Source: Isoetes taiwanensis (taxonomy: Eukaryota > Streptophyta > Lycopodiopsida > Isoetales > Isoetaceae). From it: a stretch of 64,000 nt of DNA. Positions 56,416 to 64,000 of the stretch are shown here, in pieces (positions within the stretch are counted from its first letter, which is position 1; each line of letters begins with the position of its first letter). The position numbers were made by a program, and so were the translations under genes. The notes under the pieces were generated by a model. The model ran no database searches, was not told the DNA's origin, and worked only from the letters and a program-made list of their open reading frames with translations. The stretch spans positions 3,190,573 to 3,254,572 of the forward strand of contig JAJEKV010000083.1 of the NCBI GenBank assembly GCA_021234155.1. Direction: 5' to 3'.

Positions 56416-56662
56416 TGTTGGAATGTATTTATAATACATCCATACAATCTTAACCTTTGTCTATTGATAGTTCATTGTTTATTGATAGTTCATGGAGCTA
56501 AAAGGGTCGTCTTTACCTATTAGCCATTCATTATTGTATATAAGGCATGTACTCTTCATGAATAATACATTCACTTTGGGATTGCTTATGTTCTTTTTTT
56601 TTCTATCTCGTTCTCTTTATCTTGTTAAGTCCACTTTATTCCTGCATGTTATATTTCCAATA
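56416..56662 (+). repeat. 3' LTR of copia element
   Basis: From TGTTGGAATGTA to TATTTCCAATA; TGTTGGAA and TTCCAATA are inverted termini with one change (canonical TTCCAACA). It contains a TATATAAGGC TATA-like motif at about 56538. A matching 5' LTR was not found. With gag only about 150 bases from the purine tract, the element lacks all of pol and is non-autonomous. Confidence 0.75.
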
Positions 56663-56699
56663 TAAAAAGAGGGCGATTTAAAATAGTAAAATTAGTTAG

Positions 56700-57760
56700 A
56701 ACAATCAGAGGACTTTAGAAACTAAAAAAGTGAAGAAAACCCTTAACATGGACAAGCAAAGATAACAATGACAGATTCCTAAGGATAGAAATCAGTAAAA
56801 ACCGTCATTTTCGGCTATAGTGAAAAGGTGACAAAAATGGGTCGACAAAAATGTTAGCTTCAATGTGCCGGATAAGCCATGCAATGCTACGACGCCATGC
56901 AAGGCCAGATTCTACAATCTATTTCAATGAAGTATGCAAACAACTTCGAAAGCATAAGGCTTGTTTCGATAAGCCCCGCATGGACACCGGGGATGCAAGA
57001 TCGCCTTTATGTGACATCAGAGTTTTCAGCTGACCTTTACTGAGTGGAGGGGATAAACTTTAATTTGACAAACTTACCCGCTAGCAAGCGACGAGTTGCG
57101 GTGAGTAAATAGAAGATGAATCCTATATTATTGTAGCTATTGAACTAGGAAATGCCGCCATCAGCCCACAAATTATAAGCCCTATTGTAAAGAGAAATTC
57201 CAATCCTTTTGTTATTCTTATGGATACGGTAATAGGGTAGGATGGCTTAAACTTTTGCACATTAGACCCTTTGAAATCCAAGCCCATGGCAAAGAATGTT
57301 GGCAAGTGGAGCCATCAAGAACATCCAAGATTGACTTAATTTGGAAATACAGCCTAGAAGCATCCGTTGCTATGGGAGTGAAATCATGAATATAGAAAAA
57401 TATGACCTCATTGTTGGCATGGATTTCTTGATAGTTGCATGCAGTTCGACGGTTCTTAGCTAAATAGACAAAGTTGTGTCTTGGGTATATAAATGTTTCT
57501 TTTAGTAGAATTTGTGTCTTCTAACCAAATGGAGGTCTCTACAAACCATCTATCAAGCTCTAGTGACAAATTTAGAGTACCTCATAGTGAAGCCACGAAA
57601 TTGTTTGAAATGGATTATAAAGTTGATATAATAAATGTGTTCTAGTTCTTAAAATATAAAGGTTATCAGTAAACTTTGGTTCTAAATTATGGTGCTGATA
57701 AAGAATCAAAGCTGCATGTTTGCAATATATGCAGTGGTTCATAAGCTTTTACAAAAAACT
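56700..57760. other. Spacer, nothing recognised
   Basis: Short frames only; a 60-codon minus-strand frame at 57123-57305 (MPTFFAMGLDFKGSN) has protein-like text but no known family. Confidence 0.4.
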
Positions 57761-57764
57761 CATT

Positions 57765-57800
57765 CTTCCTCCTCCTCCTCCTCCTCCTCCTCCTCTTCCT
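57765..57800. repeat. (CTC)n microsatellite
   Basis: About ten CCT units in CTTCCTCCTCC...TCTTCC. Simple sequence. Confidence 0.95.
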
Positions 57801-57809
57801 TCATACACG

Positions 57810-59040
57810 TTCTTGCCCATACTACAGTCACATTTATGCACGCAAGTACATTTAAAGAACCTTGTTCAAGGCAAACACATCTTTCCAGATATCCATCCTG
57901 GTTTATTAGGTTGGGTCACATCGAGCACTCTCTACACCTTAGCCCATATAACTTGCCATATAATTTTATGTCTATAAACTTGAATAATCTTGCATCTTAT
58001 CATATAATCGTACATCTATAAACTCGAATAAAACAGTGTAAAATATTTTCTTTTGTATTAGTTTTTTATCCAATCATACATAGACATAAAAAGTCCAGCA
58101 GCATGTGCTTTGGTTCTCATTAACCACAATCATGCAATTCGTATTATATCCAGTAAAATTTGGAGGATAACTTGTTCAAATATAGCATGTAAATTGCATG
58201 GGCAACTTGTTTGCACTGAGAATGTCGAAATTCTGAGAGATGAAAACGAATAGTTCCTTAAATTGTGCGAGGATGGTACATGCATTCTCGTAATCCATAA
58301 ACAAATCTAAAAATGAAAGCAAGAATCTGCTTCGTTGAACACCAAAAATATCAAAAAGCCGCTTCTTGCAAAGTTTCCAGCAAGTATTCCTACTCTATTG
58401 AACCCAAAAAAATTTAACTTCCATTTAGTCAATTTCTCTACCTGTTGATTTAAGACCGCAACTGCTATAGGAGTACCATTTTCCTTATGCCATGAAAAGA
58501 AGGAACCTCTTTGCAATGAGCGGTACAAATTGCCCTGAATAGAAATAAATTCCAAGCAATGTAAACACCTGAGCAACAAGAGACGGGCAAGATCAACATC
58601 TCCCCGAACCCAAGTGAGACCCTTTTCCTAACCGCTTTTATATTTATTGACCTACAATGGAAACACAATAAAATCAACAACCAAGATGATGAAAAACTAT
58701 CATTGTATTTTAGCTTTAGAAGAATAAGAAACATCAACAGTTTTAATTGCTCCCTCAGATAAGGCACATGAGATGGAAGGAATGACTAAAGAAGGAGATT
58801 TTGTAAAAATAGCCCGATGGAAATGCAAGAGTCAAAGGAAGAAGGAGATATAGGCAGGATAGGCATAGGCTTACAGAGAAAAATTTTTGTGGCCAAATTT
58901 ATTTGGAATATCCTGGAGGAAACGTTCATTAGGTTTACAACTCATAAGTTAGGCTTTGCTGCTTTCATGCAAACATAATAAAATATCAGCACAAGTTGCC
59001 CTTCCATAGCTGTTGTTCAATGGTTCAAGACCAAATGATG
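57810..59040. other. Spacer, nothing recognised
   Basis: AT-rich with short frames on both strands (for example 58307-58579 minus). No domain or element boundary supported. Confidence 0.45.
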
Positions 59041-59074
59041 ACTCTTCCCTTTCCCCACAGCTCTACCTGCGTTC

Positions 59075-60120
59075 TCAGTTGCCCATGAAGAAGCGCAGGA
59101 TCATCGCGTCCATTCGAACAGGGGCCCACCATCTTCGGCTTGAGACGGGTCGGTGGGTCGGTGGGTCGGTGGGTTGATTAGGAGATGTAGAAGGAAACTC
59201 CACTCCCAGATACTTGTAGGTGGGTGTCACCTCCACTTGTTGCCCTCGATAAGTGAATGAAGGGGGCCTTGAATGGCGCGAGGATGAGATTAGGACCACC
59301 TTGGTCTTGGCCAGATTGACGTTCATGTCTGTGGCCTGGCAGAATGTATCCAGAGCATCTAAGTGAGACTGCATATCCTCTGGAGTGTGAGCTAAGAGGT
59401 CAACATCGTCTGCATAGATGAGTTGTCTGATGACCTGATGCAAAAGTTGGGTCCCGCCACCCCCATTGTCCATGAGCCAGTGTTCCAACTGGTCAATGTA
59501 CAGACCAAACAATGTTGGGGAAAGAGGACATCCCTGGCGGACCCCAATACTGCTAGTGAATGGTTGTCCCGTCATCCGCATCTGGCCTGTACAACTCTCG
59601 TACAACCTGTATACTGCATTTTGCATATCCACAGGAACCTCTAGTTGCCGCAATCTTTCCCATAACTTTTCCCGAGGCACAGTGTCAAAAGCCTTCGCAA
59701 AGTCAACAAAGCAACAATACAGGTCCCGCCGACGGTTTCTGCTATCCTCAACCAAAGTCCTCAATGTGAAGATATGATCAATGGTTGAATGCCGGGTCTG
59801 AACCCTGCTTGCGTGAGAGCTCGCACACCTGTTGCTTCTGCCCACCTGGTCAACTGTTGCTCAATAATGCCAGCTAGCGCTTAAAACACCGAATCGACCA
59901 TGATTGTTCTAGAATTGGTTGGACTATGTGGATCTCCCGCTTTGTAAATGGGGACAACTCGCCAGGTCCACCTTTGGGAATCCTTCAGAGAACTGCTGAA
60001 CATAGTGGTTAGACTGGGTACCATAGGCTCCCTGCCCACTTGAGCAACTCTGCCTGCATACCATCCAGGTCCGTTGCTTTCCCATTGGCCAAACGCTGCA
60101 CTCCCTGGGTAACATCATCC
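59075..60120 (-). pseudogene. LINE reverse transcriptase region
   Basis: Minus-strand non-LTR reverse transcriptase. From 59845 down a clean frame of about 256 codons has HSTIDHIFTLRTLVEDSRNR, then CCFVDFAKAFDTVPREKLWE (59711-59684 carries FVDFAKAFD), SIGVRQGCPLSPTLFGLYID and the catalytic YADD (59415-59404) followed by DLLAHTPEDM and MNVNLAKTKVV. Upstream, in other frames between 60120 and 59850, come LANGKATDLDGMQAELLK, WRVVPIYKAGD and LTQAGFR, the usual finger motifs, so frameshifts separate the two halves. The frame ends FFMGN at a stop near 59075. The GFR...STIDHIF and LFGLYIDxLE wording differs from the common angiosperm L1 form. Confidence 0.9.
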
Positions 60121-61000
60121 TCTCGTGATTTCTAATGTCGGACCATTCTGGCGGGGTATGAGTGCTCGTGGTCCCTTGAGGATCATAGAGTTGCTGCAGG
60201 TATTGTTCCCATCGCTCATTAGTGATGTTTCCCGTAGGGTCAGGGGCGCTTTCAAGAACCTTGCGCCAAAAGATTCAAGGATGGCTTTTCAACATGGAAA
60301 ACATTTCCCTTTGATGAGGTGCAATGTACTGAGATTTCTTTTGCCTTCAAGAAAGCACGAGCATCGCGGTGGTGGCATGTGGGCGCATTGCGTGATCTCG
60401 TGATTCGCGGAGCCGGCATTTGTATTCCTTTACACTCAAAGATCAAACCACCGACACGGGAATGTTGCAGTCCCCGATACCTCTCGCATGCTATCCCAAA
60501 ACATCTTTCTCAAGAATGCACATTTTCAAGGAGCTCAATCACCGACCCGCTTTGTCGCTCTAGCGTGGGGGCCTGCAAAATTCCCCCGAAAGGTCATCTA
60601 TGAGCATATCAATATAATCCTTTGCCTGCGCCATAATCCAATCGCAGTTTAGGAGGTATACAAGGAGCTGCCGTAGAGAAGGGGTTCTAGCACCTCGCCA
60701 AGCCAACCGCAGTAGAGGAAGGTGATCTGGTCTGCCTCTCATCTCTACCGGCCTGTTACCCGAAGTGGTTGATCAAATGTACATCCCGCCAAATGACTAA
60801 TAGATAGTCCACCACACCAGATCCTCCACCCCGATTCTCTTGTTCGCAGTGCACTTACGGAGGAAGGCCACCGTGCCGCCATTACAAATTACCAAGTCAA
60901 AGACACCACATAGTAGAAGAATTGCCCGCCAAAGCGGACCTAACCATCATCCGATGTTGCGCCAAACGTCTGGCGCAGCTGTAACACATCCCCGAGCCAA
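60120..61000 (-). pseudogene. LINE linker between endonuclease and reverse transcriptase
   Basis: Eroded minus-strand coding text in several frames (for example DARAFLKAKEISVHCTSSKG at about 60330), in the position expected between the endonuclease and the reverse transcriptase. No separate function. Confidence 0.5.
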
Positions 61001-61430
61001 AGGATCAAGTCTTATGGGTGCTCTACTCCCCGTCTGCATTGAAGTCCCCAAGGAGTACCACACTACCCAACCGTTTATGTTGGTTGTATGTCATCATATA
61101 GATCGACATATGGAGCTAGCCCGTCCACATCCGAAAGGGGCATGGTAAAAGTTGATTTCTCGCGATGTGGAAAGTAGCAAGCGCCCAAGAAGAGAGGGTT
61201 GCCACTACAATTCTGCACCACTCCACAAGTACCGGTTGTGTCTCCACAATCTTGTGCAGAAGACCGACCGTGCCAAAGACTCCCCGGTAATAGCAGACAA
61301 CCCTCCATGTCCCTCTTGCCTCGTGGCGACTATTGAAGATCGAAAATGTCGATAGCCTAAAAAGATCGTGTAGCCCGTGGTCCCGGGTGGCTCCCATGTC
61401 TCCATGAGGAAGATGAGATCCATACATGCA
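61000..61430 (-). pseudogene. LINE apurinic-type endonuclease domain
   Basis: Minus strand: MDLIFLMETWEPPGTT near 61423 (the xETW catalytic Glu block), then a frame change to VVCYYRGVFGTVGLLHKI and, near 61070-61040, SVVLLGDFNADGE (the GDFN catalytic block). These are ordered motifs of the exonuclease/endonuclease/phosphatase fold used by non-LTR elements to nick target DNA. Broken by several frameshifts. Confidence 0.75.
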
Positions 61431-61499
61431 AAGAACAGAAGTTGAGACTATCCCCCTTCCTGGCCATGGGAAACCCCGACAATTCTGTGAGACCACCAA

Positions 61500-63340
61500 G
61501 GCACATTCCCTATTTGTTAGCAGCAGAGGCATGCAGATTGAGTTGTGGGGGAAGAGGGAAGCGGGTAGCAGATCGAGTCATGTGGACAGAGGGAGAAGCG
61601 TGAGGGGTTGGGGCAGAGTGAGAAGCAAGAGGGAGTTGGGGCGATAACTGACCGAGGAGTAGTGGCAAAGGGCGCCAGGCATGGGGGCTGGAGCAGACTC
61701 AGGGAAGAGCATGATCAGGAGGTGGGGGCTGCAGCTGAATGGCCCTGAGGGTCCGCAGAACATTCGTGAGCGGAAAATGTGCATCTTGCCCCGAACTAGT
61801 CCCGCAGCTCCTCCTTGACAGCGGGATGCCTCAACCTTGGTGAGCTCACGCCAAGGGGACTCTTTGTTGCTTCGGGTGAGGTCTCTCTCCCATACAAGGA
61901 TGTTCCTTCAATTGCTTGGCCTCGGGCGCAGATGGCATCCCGCACTTGCATATCTCGCACCGTGAATATGACACAATACGGCTAGGCGTAACGCCGAAGC
62001 ACCATGACTACCGGTTCGAAAGCAATGTGTACAGCCCGTGCAATGTCATACGATTGATGATCCGATCCGAGTCGGTGAATGAGATTCTCCCTCTTCTTCC
62101 TAAGCAGCCACGGATCACCAAATTATGACCTTCCGGCCGCTCACTAAGCTCACACGCGGATCAACGCTTAGGGACAAAGATGTACCGCCGCCTCAGGAGT
62201 TGAAGGCGCCGGTACGATGTCCACGTAACGTGAGGGTCCTCATGGGCGAGGGAATGTTGAAGTAGGGCGCCGGGTGCCCGCCAGACCGGACACTTCGCAT
62301 GGGTGCTTGACCATGGTGGCAGCCGAGGTGCCCCAGATTGCTCGCTTTCAAGCCGAGAGCTCAGCCCCCCCGGAATTGTTTCTCGCCCAACCCTGGATAC
62401 ACAATTTTGCAAGGCCTCGTGCATTGGCATGGAGTCCTTTCCCTGGATTGTAGCTTCGTAGCTCGTGGTGCCTCTTGCTTTGAACAAGGGAACGTTGTTC
62501 CAACTTCATCCTAGAGGCAATTACATCATCCGCCGATGTGAAGGTGATCTCCATTGTGTTGATCCCTGCTCGGCGGGCTTCACCAGCAACCGACTTTCTC
62601 GTTAGTTGCTATCCGAAATGCTCCTCGAAAGTGGCAATGACATCCGCAATGTCCGATCAAGACGGGAGATATCGCTGACCATCTCCCCGCCAATTCTCTC
62701 CTTTGTCCTTCATTATAACTTCATCTCCGTAGACATGGTGTCTATTTGTGCCCTGAGGCCAGCGAGTCCGCTATCCCGCTCCCTTTCAAACCGCAACAAG
62801 CTTAATACCGCCAAGCAATTGTTGCACTTGGGTCTCAATGCCTCGCAAAACCGCTGCTTTTACTATAGCCGCTGTTTAAGCACTTGGGGACGGAGGCTTG
62901 TTGCTCTTCTGCTAGGTGTGAGATCTGAGTGGTGTGATCCTCAACCATCGCCTGTGTTTGTCTCCACCTCTCATGGCATGACTGGTGTGCCATCCTTGTG
63001 GAATCGTCCGAGGTCTCAGCAAAGCCGGGTCTGCCGACCGTGGCCTTGGCCGAAGCCGAAGCTTGCCGCCTCGAGCCTTTGCACGAGCCTCCTTCTTCAT
63101 GGAAGAGGCTTCTCCCTTGGCCTCGACCGCTAGGTCTAGGTCTCTTTATTGTGATTAGGCGCTCAGATGCTCCTCCCAAGTGGGCATGTCGCACCAGGTC
63201 CGAGTCCGGTCCGGGTCTGGTTCTCGAGTGGGGTTGGGGATGTCCTGAGAGTGTCCATGGGTACCTAGACAGATCTTGAATCAAACGGACCAACAAATTA
63301 GGGCAAGTCAAGGGAATATGTGAAGCCCTAATCCAAAATC
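61500..63340 (-). pseudogene. Probable 5' part / ORF1 region of the LINE
   Basis: GC-rich minus-strand coding-like text lies upstream of the endonuclease. A frame at 62554-62348 reads MEITFTSADDVIASRMKLEQ, and one at 63377-62835 has a basic stretch and THLAEEQQASVP. Position and charge fit an ORF1, but no RRM or zinc-knuckle motif was readable, so the assignment rests mainly on location. Confidence 0.4.
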
Positions 63341-63354
63341 CAAAAGAGCAAACC

Positions 63355-63730
63355 GGCCGGAAAATTGCTGTTATCACAGAAATAACTTAGTCAACCAGGG
63401 TCATATCATACCCCATCGGAAAGGTTGTTAAGAGAGCTTTCCAACGCAACAAATTTCAGCTGAAACGGACTTCTGGATCTCCCCGCTATGAGGAAAAACG
63501 CAGACTAGCACCACCGCCTTAGGGTTTGAGCGCCTTTGGAGATGGAGGCCGGAAAACTGCTGTTTTGCTATAGAAACCCTATTCTAGAATATGGAAATCG
63601 CATACCTTCAGAAAGCTATCTGAGAGAGCTTTACAACGCACCAAATTTCAGCTGAAACGGAGTTCGGGATCTCCAGTTGTGATCAAAAATATGAGACCGG
63701 CATTAGGAGCACCTAGAGAGAGGAGCGCCT
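63355..63730. repeat. Two tandem units of about 192 bp
   Basis: Units start GGCCGGAAAA(T/C)TGCTGTT at 63355 and 63547. They share GAGAGCTTTxCAACGCA, CAAATTTCAGCTGAAACGGA and GGGATCTCC/GGATCTCC. They lie directly upstream (in minus-strand sense) of the LINE's coding region and could be its 5' promoter monomers. Confidence 0.8.
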
Positions 63731-64000
63731 GGATAAAAGGGGAAACTGGTGGAAACAAGAAATGCAAACAGAGTTAACAAGGATCGAAAAAGGAACAGTT
63801 ACGAAAAGCTGACAGGCCACGAAAGCAAGATTTTGACAGAAAAATAAAAGAGGCTCTAAAAAACACATTCTAAGCTTGGCCTAAATGTAAAACTGAAAAT
63901 GAGACACCGCTGGCCCTGACCTTGAAGCGCATCGCCGTTGCAAAATGGCGATTCGACAACACCTCCATAACTATGCTATTCAAAAATGTAGAGACAAAAG

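Noticed and set aside
57765-57800. Minisatellite or regulatory GAGA element
   Set aside because: A plain (CTC)n microsatellite.
59145-59178. GGTGGGTC short tandem in the LINE C-terminal frame
   Set aside because: A four-unit slip within eroded coding sequence; no separate meaning seen.
1-64000. CRISPR array, rRNA operon, bacterial genes
   Set aside because: No regular short palindromic repeats with spacers, no rRNA text, no ribosome-binding-site-led gene clusters; the content is eukaryotic throughout.

Overview
This is a nuclear segment from a land plant with a large, repeat-loaded genome. Evidence includes initiator-Met-tRNA-type primer sites (TATCAGAGC), TG..CA LTRs, Ty3/gypsy, Ty1/copia and LINE remnants, tRNA-derived SINE-like units, fold-back MITEs, U-box and DUF3820 plant protein families, and almost no intact coding sequence. 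A degraded but intron-containing gene at 13.5-16.2 kb reads as a DRC9/DRC10-type IQ-motif axonemal protein. If right, this favours a lineage with swimming sperm (cycad, Ginkgo, fern, lycophyte or bryophyte) over a flowering plant. The species itself cannot be named from the sequence.

Layout. 0-2.2 kb: polypurine (GGAAAA-like) array with an embedded 130-bp non-purine lead; an equivalent lead plus array recurs at 24.44-25.22 kb. 6.0-8.1 kb (minus): unprocessed valyl-tRNA synthetase pseudogene. 8.7-9.0 and 11.1-11.8 kb: local duplications. 13.5-16.2 kb (plus): DRC10-like gene with splice sites and frameshifts. 16.37-16.81 kb: a MITE with a 9-bp target duplication. 23.3-24.3 kb: remnant of a histone H3-like gene, then a TATA/leader/second start. 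26.3-27.2 kb (minus): the best open reading frame of the window, a DUF3820-domain protein. 27.8-30 kb: two related long-armed fold-back elements. 33.0-33.6 kb: U-box/ARM E3-ligase pseudogene. 34.4-49.6 kb: LTR-retrotransposon complex. 49.7-51.5 kb: short tandem arrays and three SINE-like units on the minus strand. 52.9-53.4 kb: 170-bp tandem repeat. 55.0-56.7 kb: internally deleted copia element. 59.0-63.7 kb (minus): degraded LINE with endonuclease and reverse transcriptase.

The LTR complex resolves well. An element with TGTGACG...CGTCACA termini lies at 35652-49642 between ACGCA target duplications. It carries three LTRs (LTR-internal-LTR-deleted internal-partial LTR), a fold-back MITE in the first LTR and a solo LTR of the same family, with its own GTATG duplication, in the second. 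It sits inside an older related element whose LTR ends at 35319.

The most unusual content is in the internal region of that complex. A reading frame starts like histone H3 (K4 and K9 in register) and ends with a recognisable H3 histone fold, but the two are separated by a roughly 250-residue Lys/Arg/Glu-rich stretch. The H3 C-terminus recurs at 23.4 kb outside the LTR element. In both places it is followed by about 190-200-bp repeat units, a TATA box and a leader to an ATG at the same distance (about 120 bp). This looks like a repeated, now broken, multi-gene unit bearing an unusual long-tailed H3 variant. Nearly all genes here are broken; no pathway or operon-like cooperation can be inferred.
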